A stretch of DNA of 64,000 nucleotides from JAYGED01 sp046582565. GTDB lineage: Bacteria > Pseudomonadota > Alphaproteobacteria > JAAXGF01. This document shows positions 48,820 through 57,813 of this stretch, in pieces. Under the pieces are notes generated by a model. It ran no database searches, was not told the DNA's origin, and saw nothing but the letters and a program-made list of their open reading frames with translations. The stretch spans positions 1 through 64,000 of the forward strand of contig JAYGED010000075.1 in the NCBI GenBank assembly GCA_046582565.1, in the 5' to 3' direction. Numbering within the stretch: the stretch's first letter is position 1; each line of letters begins with the position of its first letter. Made by a program: the position numbers and the translations under genes.

Positions 48820-50133
48820 TTAATTGACAATCTTCTCATTGAATAACGACAAGCCGTGGATTAAATCGAGTGCCCGCGAGAGCTGGAAATCCTTCCGCGC
48901 CAACTCCGACCGGCCGTTTTGCCCATCGGTTTCGCTGGACTCCGCATCGCCGGAATCGCCATTGATCTCCTCTTCGCTGGCCAGACGATTGCGTAGGCTC
49001 GCCTCGTCGCGCAGGTTGCCGTTTTTCTCTTCGCTTTCGACGCGGCCCTGCTCGACCACGATATCGGGGACAATGCCCTTGGCCTGAATCGAGGCGCCAG
49101 ACGGCGTGTAATAGCGCGCTGTGGTCAAGCGGATGGCGCCATGCCCCGACAGAGGGATGATCGTCTGCACCGAGCCCTTACCGAAGCTGCGCGTCCCCAG
49201 GATGATAGCGCGCCGGTGGTCCTGAAGTGCGCCCGCGACGATTTCAGAGGCGCTCGCCGAGCCGCCGTTGATCAGCACCACGATGGGCAGGGAGTCGGCG
49301 AGATCGCCGCTCTTGGCGTTGAAGCGTTGCACACTGTCGGTGCGACGACCCCGGGTCGAGACGATTTCGCCCTTGTCGAGAAAGGCGTCGGAAATGGCGA
49401 TTGCCTGATCCAGCAGACCGCCCGGGTTGTTGCGCAGATCGACGATAACGCCCGTTAAGGCATCGCCGAGTTCCTCCTTGATCTTGCCCAGTTCGCGGAT
49501 CAGCCCGACCTCGGCCTGTTCGTTGAATTTGGTAATGCGGATATAAGCGGCGTTTTCCTCGATTCGCGCCTTGATCGATTGAATCTTGATGACCGCGCGG
49601 GTGATCCGCGTCTCGATGGGTTGTTCGACCCCCTCGCGGCGGATCATCAGAACGATGTCGGTGCCGATCAGGCCGCGCATACGGTCGACCGCTTCCGACA
49701 GGGTCAGGCCGAGCACCTGTTCGCCGTCGAGATGAGTGATGAAGTCGCCGGCCTTGACGCCGGCCTTGGCCGCCGGTGTGTCGTCGATCGGTGAGACCAC
49801 CTTAACCAGCCCATTCTCCATGGTCACTTCGATGCCGAGGCCGCCGAACTCGCCCTTGGTCTCGACGCGCATGTCTTCGAAGCTCTCGCGGTTGAGATAG
49901 CTCGAATGCGGATCCAGCGATGACAGCATGCCGTCGATCGCCGATTCGATAAGTTCCTTATCGCTGACTTCCTCGACGTAATCGGAGCGAACCCGCTCGA
50001 ACACATCGCCGAACAGATTGAGCTGTCGATAGGTCTCCGAGCTCGCAGCCAGGGCGTCCCCAGGGCCCGCCGTCGCCGCCAGCATCAACAGCGCCACCGC
50101 GCCAAATCCCGCACTCAGTATTTTACGCATCAT
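48820..50133 (-). CDS. ctpA: S41 family C-terminal processing peptidase (CtpA)
   Basis: A 437-residue exported serine protease. Signal peptide (ILSAGFGAVALLMLAATAG), a PDZ domain (about 95-180: GFGGLGIEV is approximated by GEFGGLGIEV), and the catalytic Ser in NGGSASASE (289-297) with Lys319 in GTRSFGKG. The protease trims periplasmic proteins, and homologues cut murein hydrolases. The start overlaps the envC-like stop (ATGATG), so the pair is co-translated. Confidence 0.94.
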   Translation of the reverse strand: MMRKILSAGFGAVALLMLAATAGPGDALAASSETYRQLNLFGDVFERVRSDYVEEVSDKELIESAIDGMLSSLDPHSSYLNRESFEDMRVETKGEFGGLGIEVTMENGLVKVVSPIDDTPAAKAGVKAGDFITHLDGEQVLGLTLSEAVDRMRGLIGTDIVLMIRREGVEQPIETRITRAVIKIQSIKARIEENAAYIRITKFNEQAEVGLIRELGKIKEELGDALTGVIVDLRNNPGGLLDQAIAISDAFLDKGEIVSTRGRRTDSVQRFNAKSGDLADSLPIVVLINGGSASASEIVAGALQDHRRAIILGTRSFGKGSVQTIIPLSGHGAIRLTTARYYTPSGASIQAKGIVPDIVVEQGRVESEEKNGNLRDEASLRNRLASEEEINGDSGDAESSETDGQNGRSELARKDFQLSRALDLIHGLSLFNEKIVN

Positions 50134-51320
50134 CCATCAGCCTTTTGTCCACTTGCCATCAACCAGTTCAGCGGGTTTACCGCAATACCATCATGGCGAA
50201 ATTCAACATATAAAGATGTGTAACCCGTTAACCCGCGTCCCATCACGCCAACCGGTTCGCCCGCCAACAGCCATTGACCTAAAAAACTATCGATCCGGGA
50301 AAACCCCGCCAGCAACGTATGATACCCCTCGCCGTGATCGATGATCAAGAGCCGGCCATAGCCGCGAAACGGACCGGCGTAAACAACCTCGCCATCATAG
50401 GGCGTTATGACCCGGGCGTCGTCGCGAGTTTCGATGGTAATTCCCTTGTTCTTCTGCTCGCCTTCGCCCTCGCCAAACAGGGCGACGAGCCGGCCCCTCG
50501 CCGGCATGGGCAGGCTGCCCCGCGCCGTGCTGAACGGTTTGGGATTGATTTTGGCAAGGCTTTGGCTCTGAGGCTGCAGGTCGTCAGCGGGCGTTGTCGG
50601 CGCTTCCGCCGCCAGGCTACCGAAGAGATCGCGCAAATTATCAGCCTCGCTGGAAAGCCGCGCCACGCGCTGCTCCGCCAGAGATTTATTCTCTTCGCTT
50701 TGCTGGCGCCGGACGACCGCCGCGGCGTGAAGCGCTTCCAGCCGCTCGTCTTCCTGGGCGAGAGCGGCGGTAACCCCCTCGAGTTCCATACGTTGGCTGG
50801 CGATCCGGCGATGGAGCGCTTTTAGTGCGCTGAGGGCAGCGCCGAGTCGGCGGGCGTCTTCGCCCAACATCGATGCCGTTGTTTTCAGCGCGAGACTCGC
50901 GCGGATCACATCGTCGATCGCCGCCGGCGTTGCGATCAGGGCTTGCGGCGGTTGCCGGCTGAGCCGAACAAGGGCGCCCAGGGCTGCGCCTCGGGCAATG
51001 CTGCGGCCATATGCAGCCTCCGACAGCTCGGCTTCCCGACGGGACAAATCCACTAGCTGCGCCTCCATGGCGGTAATCCGGTCCTCGTGAGCCTGAGAGG
51101 TTTGCGCGGCCGCGACGAGCTGGCTCTTGATCTCGTAAAGGTCCTTCTCTATCGCCCCGGCGGCGGCCAGGATCGCCTGTTCGCTGCGCCGTTCGGCGTC
51201 GAGCGCGCGCTCGACCGATTCGAGCTCACCGGCGGCGCGCGTTTGGGTGGGGTACAGGGCCAGCAACAGGCCGGCGAGAACGATTGATCTGAATTCAGGC
51301 CGGATCACGGCGCGCAACAA
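50130..51320 (-). CDS. envC: EnvC-like murein hydrolase activator (degenerate M23 domain)
   Basis: A 396-residue exported protein. A signal peptide (IVLAGLLLALYPTQTRA) is followed by coiled coil (about 35-240) and a LytM/M23 domain (265-390) with ITPYDGEVVYAGPFRGYGR and LIIDHGEGYHTLLAG. The first zinc-ligand motif of active M23 enzymes is absent (KGITIETRDDA in its place), as in EnvC, which activates amidases rather than cutting itself. Start is uncertain between TTG 51320 and GTG 51308; both overlap gpmI. It is coupled to ctpA. Confidence 0.88.
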   Translation of the reverse strand: MLRAVIRPEFRSIVLAGLLLALYPTQTRAAGELESVERALDAERRSEQAILAAAGAIEKDLYEIKSQLVAAAQTSQAHEDRITAMEAQLVDLSRREAELSEAAYGRSIARGAALGALVRLSRQPPQALIATPAAIDDVIRASLALKTTASMLGEDARRLGAALSALKALHRRIASQRMELEGVTAALAQEDERLEALHAAAVVRRQQSEENKSLAEQRVARLSSEADNLRDLFGSLAAEAPTTPADDLQPQSQSLAKINPKPFSTARGSLPMPARGRLVALFGEGEGEQKNKGITIETRDDARVITPYDGEVVYAGPFRGYGRLLIIDHGEGYHTLLAGFSRIDSFLGQWLLAGEPVGVMGRGLTGYTSLYVEFRHDGIAVNPLNWLMASGQKADG

Positions 51321-52857
51321 GGAGAGATTCGCCGGTCATGGCCGCCGGCAGCGCCAGACCCATCAAGGCGAGTAGGGTCGGCGCCACATCAGCCAGCCGG
51401 CCGTCGGCTAGGCCCTTGTCTTCGGTCCCCCGCCCCATGGCGATCAGGGGCACCGGGCTCAAGGTATGGGCCGTGTGGGGCTGGGCGGTATCATGGTCGT
51501 GCATTTTCTCCGCATTGCCATGATCCGCGGTGATCAGCAGCGTCCCACCCGCTTCCGCGACCGCGGCGGCGAGGCGGGCCAGGCAGCCGTCAATGGTCTC
51601 CACGGCTCGGACCGTGGCTTCGAGTTTGCCCGTATGACCGACCATGTCGCAATTGGCGTAATTGACCACCAGCAGCCCGAAGGCGCCCCGGGACAGGGCT
51701 TCGACCAGCCGGTCTGTGACTTCCTCGGCCGACATTTCCGGTTGCAGATCGTAGGTCGCAATCTTCGGCGAAGGAACCAGGATGCGCTCCTCGCCGGGGA
51801 ACAATTCCTCCCGCCCGCCATTGAGGAAAAACGTCACATGGGCATATTTCTCGGTCTCGGCAATACGAAGCTGCGCCAATCCGGCCTCGGCCACCACCTC
51901 GCCGAGAATGCCGCCGAGTTCGATGGGCGGAAACAGGCAGCTAAGGAAACCACTGAGATGGCTGGAATATTCCACCATGCCGCAAGCCGCCCCCCAATCA
52001 ATAAAATCTGTACGCGGAAATTCATCGAAATCCGGATCGACCAGAGCGGCGAGTATTTGGCGCATCCTGTCAGCGCGAAAATTACTCGCCAGCAGGCCGT
52101 CGCCCGACGCTATACCGGCATAATCGCCGATTACCATGGGGGTGATGAATTCATCGGTCTCGCCGCGCTGGTAGGCCGCATCGATCGCCGCATCGGCATC
52201 GCTCGCGGGGGCGCCGCTTGCCGACACCAGATTGTCATAGGCCAGAACAATGCGATCCCAGCGCTTATCGCGGTCCATGGCGTAATAGCGCCCGGTGACC
52301 GTGGCGATGTGAATATTGGTCTCGCCCGCCGTCGCCGCCATGAAACCGTCGAGAAAGCCCTTGGCGCTCGATGGCGGTACGTCCCGGCCATCGGTGAAAA
52401 TATGCACCGCCACGGTGACGCCATGGCCGGCGACGATGCGTGCGAGTGCTGCTGTCTGTCGCAGGTGGCTGTGTACGCCGCCATCCGAAAGGACGCCCAG
52501 GAGATGGCATGTCCCGCCGCTGGCCTTCAGCTTGGCGGCGAATTCCGCCAGGGTGGGATTGCCGGCGAGCGCGCCATCGGCGATGGCCGCGTCGATGCGC
52601 GGCATGACCTGTTCGACCACCCGGCCGGCCCCGAGATTCATATGGCCGACTTCGGAATTACCCATTTGACCGGCGGCAAGACCGACCGCGCCGCCCGAGG
52701 CGGATAGCAGACTATGGGGGCATGTCGCCATGAAACCATCCCACGCCGGGGTTTGGGCCTGGGCGATAGCGTTGTTCTCGCTGTCCTCTCGATGGCCCCA
52801 GCCGTCGAGGATGCAAAGTACGACCGGGGGCACGACGGGAGGCGGATCGCTTGTCAT
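51295..52857 (-). CDS. gpmI: 2,3-bisphosphoglycerate-independent phosphoglycerate mutase
   Basis: A 520-residue alkaline-phosphatase-fold enzyme converting 3- to 2-phosphoglycerate. The first metal site has Asp18 in CILDGWGHRED, and the phosphoserine is Ser68 in MGNSEVGH. DGRDVPPSSA and the C-terminal ITADHGNAEKM complete the two-metal site. ATG 52857 is chosen, five bases after the rsfS stop; the open frame continues upstream into rsfS. Its 3' end overlaps the envC-like gene by about 14-26 bases. Confidence 0.95.
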   Translation of the reverse strand: MTSDPPPVVPPVVLCILDGWGHREDSENNAIAQAQTPAWDGFMATCPHSLLSASGGAVGLAAGQMGNSEVGHMNLGAGRVVEQVMPRIDAAIADGALAGNPTLAEFAAKLKASGGTCHLLGVLSDGGVHSHLRQTAALARIVAGHGVTVAVHIFTDGRDVPPSSAKGFLDGFMAATAGETNIHIATVTGRYYAMDRDKRWDRIVLAYDNLVSASGAPASDADAAIDAAYQRGETDEFITPMVIGDYAGIASGDGLLASNFRADRMRQILAALVDPDFDEFPRTDFIDWGAACGMVEYSSHLSGFLSCLFPPIELGGILGEVVAEAGLAQLRIAETEKYAHVTFFLNGGREELFPGEERILVPSPKIATYDLQPEMSAEEVTDRLVEALSRGAFGLLVVNYANCDMVGHTGKLEATVRAVETIDGCLARLAAAVAEAGGTLLITADHGNAEKMHDHDTAQPHTAHTLSPVPLIAMGRGTEDKGLADGRLADVAPTLLALMGLALPAAMTGESLLVARRDPA

Positions 52858-52862
52858 GACGG

Positions 52863-53294
52863 TCAGACTGAGCCGCCGAGAACCGCGTTCTGCCCATCGT
52901 CGGGCAGGGCCATTTCCCACATTTTTTCCAAATTATAGAAAGCGCGAACCTCGGGCCGGAACAGATGCACGATGACATCGCCGGCATCGATCAGCACCCA
53001 ATCGCCTTGGGACAGCCCTTCGACCCCGGGAGATCCGTACTTCGCGGTTTTAATGCCGCGCATGAGCCTCTCGGACAGAGCATTGATCTGGCGGCTGGAG
53101 CCGCCCGACGCAACCACCATGCAATCGGCCATAGCCGACTTGCCGGCAAGATCGATGACGATGACATCCAGCGCCTTGCCGTCATCAAGGATGGTCTTGA
53201 TCAAGGCCAGAAGGCGCGCGGAAGGATCTCTGGTTTTTTTCGCCTTGGGATTGGGCTGGGGCTGGGGCTTCACGGCCACTGATTTCTTGGCCAC
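52863..53294 (-). CDS. rsfS: Ribosomal silencing factor RsfS
   Basis: A protein of at least 143 residues that binds L14 and blocks subunit joining in starvation. The family core runs from about residue 24 (ARLLALIKTILDDGKALDV) through DYMVV-like ADCMVVASGGSSRQI to GDWVLIDAGDVIVHLFRPE. GTG at 53294 is the first standard start but has no ribosome site. In frame 26 codons upstream, ATC at 53372 has GAGGAG six bases before it, and the intervening codons continue the same Lys/Pro/Ala-rich style (PSPKKTKAATGKSKAAPKK). The true start may therefore be 53372. It lies directly after nadD, a common pairing. Confidence 0.9.
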   Translation of the reverse strand: MAKKSVAVKPQPQPNPKAKKTRDPSARLLALIKTILDDGKALDVIVIDLAGKSAMADCMVVASGGSSRQINALSERLMRGIKTAKYGSPGVEGLSQGDWVLIDAGDVIVHLFRPEVRAFYNLEKMWEMALPDDGQNAVLGGSV

Positions 53295-53408
53295 TGATGT
53301 TTTGGATGTTGGCTTTTTAGGCGCGGCCTTGGATTTACCGGTCGCGGCTTTGGTCTTTTTAGGGCTGGGGATGGAAAGCTCCTCGGTGATGGTGTTGGGC
53401 TTTGACTG

Positions 53409-53969
53409 TTACGTCGTTTCGGCTTGGGTCTCTCGGATCTGGGTCGCCGATGTGCTGTTCAATTCGCCTTGGACAAAAACCCAGGCGGGCGGCGTTTGTC
53501 CGGCAAGTTCGTGCGCCCGGCCGGCCTCCAAACGGGACGAGGCAAAGCGCGTCGCCGCCGGACAAGACAGGGCGTCGTCAGAATAGGTGGGGCGGTCGAA
53601 AACGGCAATGGGCAGGGTGGCAAAAATCGTCGTCCAGTCCTTCCATTGTTCCAGTTGCACCAGATTGTCGGCGCCCATGACCCAGACAAAATCAACAGCG
53701 GGATAGCGTTTGATCAGCGCCGCCAGGGTATCGGCAGTATAACGGGTATCCAACTCGCGCTCTATATCGCTGACCAGGATGCGGCGATCGTCGACCAGCG
53801 CCCGGGCGGCATCAAGCCGCGTCTCGAAAGGCGCCATGCCGTGCGCCGGTTTGAGAGGGTTCTGCGGCGATACCAGCCACCACAGGGCTTCAAGGCCGAG
53901 GGTCTCGAGCGCTACCCGGCTGATATGCAGATGTCCCGCGTGAGCTGGATTGAACGATCCGCCGAGCAA
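53409..53969 (-). CDS. nadD: Nicotinate-nucleotide adenylyltransferase
   Basis: A protein of at least 186 residues that adenylates nicotinate mononucleotide in NAD synthesis. The nucleotidyltransferase motif is GGSFNPAHAGHLHIS, with WWLVSPQNPLK and the C-terminal STSATQIRE (ISSTxIR type). TTG at 53969 would start inside the first strand, since the frame upstream reads GPGQRVGL, as relatives do. The full start is likely upstream, perhaps CTG at 54023, which overlaps the proA stop and has GGGCAGG before it, or ATT at 54005. Domain identity is certain, start is not. Confidence 0.9.
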   Translation of the reverse strand: MLGGSFNPAHAGHLHISRVALETLGLEALWWLVSPQNPLKPAHGMAPFETRLDAARALVDDRRILVSDIERELDTRYTADTLAALIKRYPAVDFVWVMGADNLVQLEQWKDWTTIFATLPIAVFDRPTYSDDALSCPAATRFASSRLEAGRAHELAGQTPPAWVFVQGELNSTSATQIRETQAETT

Positions 53970-54019
53970 GCCGACCCGCTGGCCCGGCCCTTCAACAGAC
54001 TCAATCGGGCCAGAATTAG

Positions 54020-55306
54020 TCAGGGCCGCACCTGCCCGCTGCCGCGCACCAGATATTTATAGCTGGTCAACTGTTCGACCCCGACCGGGCCGCGGGCGTG
54101 CAGCTTGCCCGTAGAGATGCCGATTTCAGCGCCCATGCCGAACTCGGCGCCGTCGGCGTACTGGGTCGAGGCGTTGTGCAGCAGAATGCCGCTGTCGACG
54201 CCCGCAAAAAACGCATTCGCCGCCGCCTCGTCTTCCGTGACGATGGTCTCCGTGTGGTGCGAGCCATAGCGGGAGATATGGTCGACGGCGTCATCCAGGC
54301 CGTCGACCAGCTTGGCCGACAGGATGGCGTCGAGATATTCGGCAGGCCAGTCGTCGTCATTCGCCGGGGTCACCCGGGAGTCGGCCGCCTGGACGCCCGC
54401 ATCGCCGCGTACGGCGCAACCGGCATCGAACAGGGCGGCGAGAATATCGGGCAGCAGGTGCTTCGCCGCGCGGTCGACGAGCAGGGTTTCGGTGGCCCCG
54501 CAAATGGCGGTTCTGCGCATCTTGCCGTTGAGCACGATATCGCGCGCCATGGCCGCATCGGCGGCGGCATGGACGTAGGTATGGCAGACGCCTTCGAGAT
54601 GCTTGAACATGGGAATGCGGCTCTCGGCGCTGATCCGCTCAATCAGGTTGCGCCCGCCGCGCGGAATGATGACATCGATGACATCGTCCATGGCAAGCAT
54701 TTCGCCGACCGCCGCCCGGTCGCGGGTCGGCACCAGCTGGATGCAACCGGCGGGCAGGCCGGCCTCTTCGAGACCGCGCGCGAGACAGGCAGCGATGGCG
54801 CGTGACGACAGGAAGCTTTCGGAACCGCCTCGCAGGATGACCGGATTGCCCGACTTGAGGCACAGGCTTCCGGCGTCCGCTGTCACGTTGGGGCGCGACT
54901 CATAGATCACGCCGATGACTCCAAGAGGCACCCGCACGCGGCTGATGCGCAAGCCGTTGGGGCGCTCCCATTCGGCCATGATCGCGCCGATCGGGTCATC
55001 GAGCTTGGCAATATCCTCCAAGCCCTTGGCCATGGCCTCGATACGGGTTTCATCAAGCAATAATCTGTCGATCATGGAAGCGCGCAGGCCCGCCGACCTG
55101 GCCTGGGCGACATCCTTCTCATTGGCGGCAAGGATCCCTGCGCGATCATCGCGGATCGCCGCCGCCATCGCCTGAAGCGCCGCGTTCTTGGTTTCGGTTG
55201 AAGCAACGGCCAGGGTCTTGGCCGCAGCGCGGGCGCGCCGGCCGATCTCGGCCATGGTGGTTTCCGGGCCGGTCTCTTCTGAGTCGATGGAATGAGGCAT
55301 GGACAT
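54020..55306 (-). CDS. proA: Gamma-glutamyl phosphate reductase
   Basis: A 428-residue NADPH-dependent reductase making glutamate semialdehyde for proline. It shows GVIGVIYESRPNVTADAG, LKSGNPVILRGGSES, and the catalytic Cys in RRTAICGATETLL. ATG 55306 shares one base with the proB stop (TGATG), and a GTG at 55309 is equally possible. The proB-proA pair is the complete first half of proline synthesis. Confidence 0.95.
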   Translation of the reverse strand: MSMPHSIDSEETGPETTMAEIGRRARAAAKTLAVASTETKNAALQAMAAAIRDDRAGILAANEKDVAQARSAGLRASMIDRLLLDETRIEAMAKGLEDIAKLDDPIGAIMAEWERPNGLRISRVRVPLGVIGVIYESRPNVTADAGSLCLKSGNPVILRGGSESFLSSRAIAACLARGLEEAGLPAGCIQLVPTRDRAAVGEMLAMDDVIDVIIPRGGRNLIERISAESRIPMFKHLEGVCHTYVHAAADAAMARDIVLNGKMRRTAICGATETLLVDRAAKHLLPDILAALFDAGCAVRGDAGVQAADSRVTPANDDDWPAEYLDAILSAKLVDGLDDAVDHISRYGSHHTETIVTEDEAAANAFFAGVDSGILLHNASTQYADGAEFGMGAEIGISTGKLHARGPVGVEQLTSYKYLVRGSGQVRP

Positions 55307-56424
55307 CACAGCATCGCCAAATCGTCTCGGTGGATTATTTCCTCGCGCCCACGGTAGCCGAGAAGGCGCTCAATTTCACGGCTTTTATGGCCCGCTATAC
55401 GGCGCGCATCATCCGCCGAATAGGCGCAAAGACCCCGCGCCACCTCGACTCCCTCGGGGTCGCGTACGCTGATCGGGTCGCCGCGCCCGAAGTTGCCTTC
55501 GACGACGACCACCCCGGCTGGCAGCAGGCTCTTCCCATTGTTCAGAGCGCCCAGGGCGCCGGCGTCGATGACCAAGCAGCCGGCGGGCTTGAGGCTGGCC
55601 GCGATCCATTGCTTGCGCTGGGTCTTCGGGTTCGAGCCAGCGATAAACCAGGTGCAGCGCGCACCCTCGATCACCGCTTCCAGGGGATTCAGGCCCGTGC
55701 CGTCGACGATCACCATATGGCAGCCCGACGCCATGGCGATCTTCGCCGCCGCCAGCTTGGTCACCATGCCGCCCGAACCGCTGTCGGGGTTGGGCGGACC
55801 GGCCATGGCCTCGATTTCGCCAGTGACCTGGTGAACCTCGGGAATGAAGTTGGCAGACTTATTGCGCCTCGGATCGGCGTCATAGAGCCCGTCCACATCC
55901 GACAGCAGCACCAATAGATCGGCGCTGGTCATCTGGGAGACGCGGGCGGCCAGCCGGTCGTTGTCGCCGAAGCGAATTTCGGCAGTCGCCACGGTGTCGT
56001 TCTCGTTGATCACCGGCACGGATTTCATACGAAGCAGGGTGTTGACCGTGCTGCGCGCGTTTATATAGCGGCGCCGGTCCTCGGTGTCGCCGAGGGTGAC
56101 CAACACCTGCGCCGCCGACAGATCATGACGGGCGAGGGATTCCTGATAGGCATGGGCCAGCCTGATCTGGCCGCAGGCGGCGGCGGCCTGGCTCTCTTCG
56201 AGCTTGAGCGTGCGGCCCGCAGCACAGCCCAGCACCCGGCGGCCAAGCGCGATGGCGCCCGAGGAGACCAGCACGACCTCCTGGCCGCGCTTGCACATGG
56301 CGGCCACATCGTCGCACAGGGCGTTGAGCCAGGCACGGTGCAGGGTTCCCCGCTCTGCATCGACCAACAGGGCCGAGCCGATCTTGATGACAACGCGCTT
56401 GGCAGCACTCATATGCGCCTTCAT
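55306..56424 (-). CDS. proB: Glutamate 5-kinase
   Basis: A 372-residue amino-acid kinase. It begins RVVIKIGSALLV (residues 9-20), has VLVTLGDTEDRRRY and NENDTVATAEIRFGDND, and ends in a PUA domain (about 280-365) with GVVVVEGNFGRGDPISVRD. Product is gamma-glutamyl phosphate for ProA. ATG 56424 overlaps the obgE stop (ATGA). Confidence 0.95.
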   Translation of the reverse strand: MKAHMSAAKRVVIKIGSALLVDAERGTLHRAWLNALCDDVAAMCKRGQEVVLVSSGAIALGRRVLGCAAGRTLKLEESQAAAACGQIRLAHAYQESLARHDLSAAQVLVTLGDTEDRRRYINARSTVNTLLRMKSVPVINENDTVATAEIRFGDNDRLAARVSQMTSADLLVLLSDVDGLYDADPRRNKSANFIPEVHQVTGEIEAMAGPPNPDSGSGGMVTKLAAAKIAMASGCHMVIVDGTGLNPLEAVIEGARCTWFIAGSNPKTQRKQWIAASLKPAGCLVIDAGALGALNNGKSLLPAGVVVVEGNFGRGDPISVRDPEGVEVARGLCAYSADDARRIAGHKSREIERLLGYRGREEIIHRDDLAML

Positions 56425-57428
56425 GACGCGACCTCGATGGCCGGCAAGGCGACCTTCGCAAACAGGGCGCGGAGCACCGTCTCGACGCCGGAACCGGCGA
56501 CCCCGGACAAGGGATAGACTTCGACCCCAGCCGCATCGGCGAGGCGACTGCACTGATCCGCGATGGCGGCATCGCTCAAGGCGTCGCATTTGTTGAGCCC
56601 GACAATGGCCGCTTTATCGACCAGGCCGCCGCCGTAGGCATCAAGCTCATGAAGTACTGTTTGGTAATCGCCAACGATATCCTCGGCGGTGCCATCGACC
56701 AGATGGAGCAGCGCCTTGCAGCGCTCCACATGGCCAAGGAAGCGATCGCCGAGGCCGACCCCGTCATGGGCGCCCTCGATCAGCCCTGGAATATCGGCGA
56801 TCACCATATCCTTGTCGTCGAGGACGACCACGCCGAGTTGGGGCACCAGGGTAGTGAAGGGATAGTCGGCGATCTTGGGCCGGGCGCGGGAGACCGCGGC
56901 GAGAAAGGTCGATTTTCCCGCATTGGGCAGGCCGACCAGGCCGACATCGGCAATCAACCTGAGCCGCAGGCTGATATTGCGCTCCTCACAGGGTACGCCA
57001 TCATCGGCGCGGCGCGGCGCACGGTCGGTCGAGGTCTTGAAATGCTGGTTGCCATAGCCGCCGCCGCCGCCCACGGCGAGCACCACCTGCTCGCCAGGCT
57101 CGACGAGATCGGCAAGCAGGATATCGCCGGCTTCATCGAAAATCTGAGTGCCCGCCGGAAGCTGCAACTCGATGTTCTCGCCCATCGCTCCGGTGCGGTT
57201 GCGCCCCGAACCGGGACGGCCGTTCTTAGCCTTGAAATGCCGTTTGTAGCGAAAGTCGACCAGGGTGTTGAGAGCCGGCACGCAAACCGCCACCACATCG
57301 CCGCCGCGGCCGCCGTCGCCACCGTCGGGACCGCCGTATTCGACGTTTTTTTCACGCCGAAAGCTGACACAGCCGGCGCCGCCATCGCCGCTGCGGATAT
57401 AGACATGGGCTTCGTCAAAAAATTTCAT
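56421..57428 (-). CDS. obgE: Obg family GTPase (ObgE/CgtA)
   Basis: A 335-residue GTPase involved in 50S assembly and stress control. The glycine-rich Obg fold (1-158) shows FFDEAHVYIRSGDGGAGC and GGDGGRGGDV. G1 is GLPNAGKST, G3 DIPGLIEG, and NKCD serves as G4. It lacks the longer acidic tail of some relatives. It is transcribed after rplU-rpmA, as is usual, but a strong terminator stands between rpmA and it. Confidence 0.95.
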   Translation of the reverse strand: MKFFDEAHVYIRSGDGGAGCVSFRREKNVEYGGPDGGDGGRGGDVVAVCVPALNTLVDFRYKRHFKAKNGRPGSGRNRTGAMGENIELQLPAGTQIFDEAGDILLADLVEPGEQVVLAVGGGGGYGNQHFKTSTDRAPRRADDGVPCEERNISLRLRLIADVGLVGLPNAGKSTFLAAVSRARPKIADYPFTTLVPQLGVVVLDDKDMVIADIPGLIEGAHDGVGLGDRFLGHVERCKALLHLVDGTAEDIVGDYQTVLHELDAYGGGLVDKAAIVGLNKCDALSDAAIADQCSRLADAAGVEVYPLSGVAGSGVETVLRALFAKVALPAIEVAS

Positions 57429-57437
57429 GGCCGCCTT

Positions 57438-57495
57438 GGTCTTAGGACAAAGAAAAAGGGGAATGGGGTCTTAGGACAAAGAAAAAGGGGAATGG
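57438..57495. repeat. 29-base perfect tandem duplication (terminator tail copy)
   Basis: The 29-base unit at 57438-57466 is repeated exactly at 57467-57495. On the minus strand each copy holds CCATTCCCCTTTTTCTTTG, which is the descending arm and T tract of the rpmA terminator. Confidence 0.92.
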
Positions 57496-57508
57496 AAAAC
57501 CATTCCCC
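57482..57508 (-). terminator. Rho-independent terminator of the rplU-rpmA transcript
   Basis: On the minus strand GGGGAATGG (57508-57500), loop TTTT and CCATTCCCC (57495-57487) form a perfect nine-pair stem, followed by TTTTTCTTT. It is located between rpmA and obgE. Confidence 0.88.
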
Positions 57509-57546
57509 CGACAACCGGGCCCCAATTAGGGAAACTGCCGGGGTTT

Positions 57547-57813
57547 CTAACTCGACGGAACCGGCGGCTCCACGGAGACATACGGGCGGTCGTCCTTGCG
57601 GCGGCTGAACTTGACGTTGCCGTCGGTGAGCGCGAACAGGGTGTGGTCGCGGCCCACGCCGACGCCGGCCCCGGCATTGATCTTCGTGCCGCGCTGACGA
57701 ACCAGGATGTTGCCGGCGAGAACCTTCTCGCCGCCGTATTTCTTGACGCCTAATCTGCGGCCCGCTGAGTCGCGTCCGTTGCGGGAACTGCCGCCTGCCT
57801 TTTTATGTGCCAT
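57547..57813 (-). CDS. rpmA: 50S ribosomal protein L27
   Basis: An 88-residue protein with the canonical start MAHKKAGGSSRNGRDSAGRR and the GTKINAGAGVGVGRDHTLFA core. Its N-terminus reaches the peptidyl-transferase centre. Its start shares a base with the rplU stop (TGATG). Confidence 0.97.
   Translation of the reverse strand: MAHKKAGGSSRNGRDSAGRRLGVKKYGGEKVLAGNILVRQRGTKINAGAGVGVGRDHTLFALTDGNVKFSRRKDDRPYVSVEPPVPSS

Noticed and set aside
51466..52707. Plus-strand open frame of 413 codons opposite gpmI
   Set aside because: Antisense of a complete glycolytic gene with intact active-site residues.
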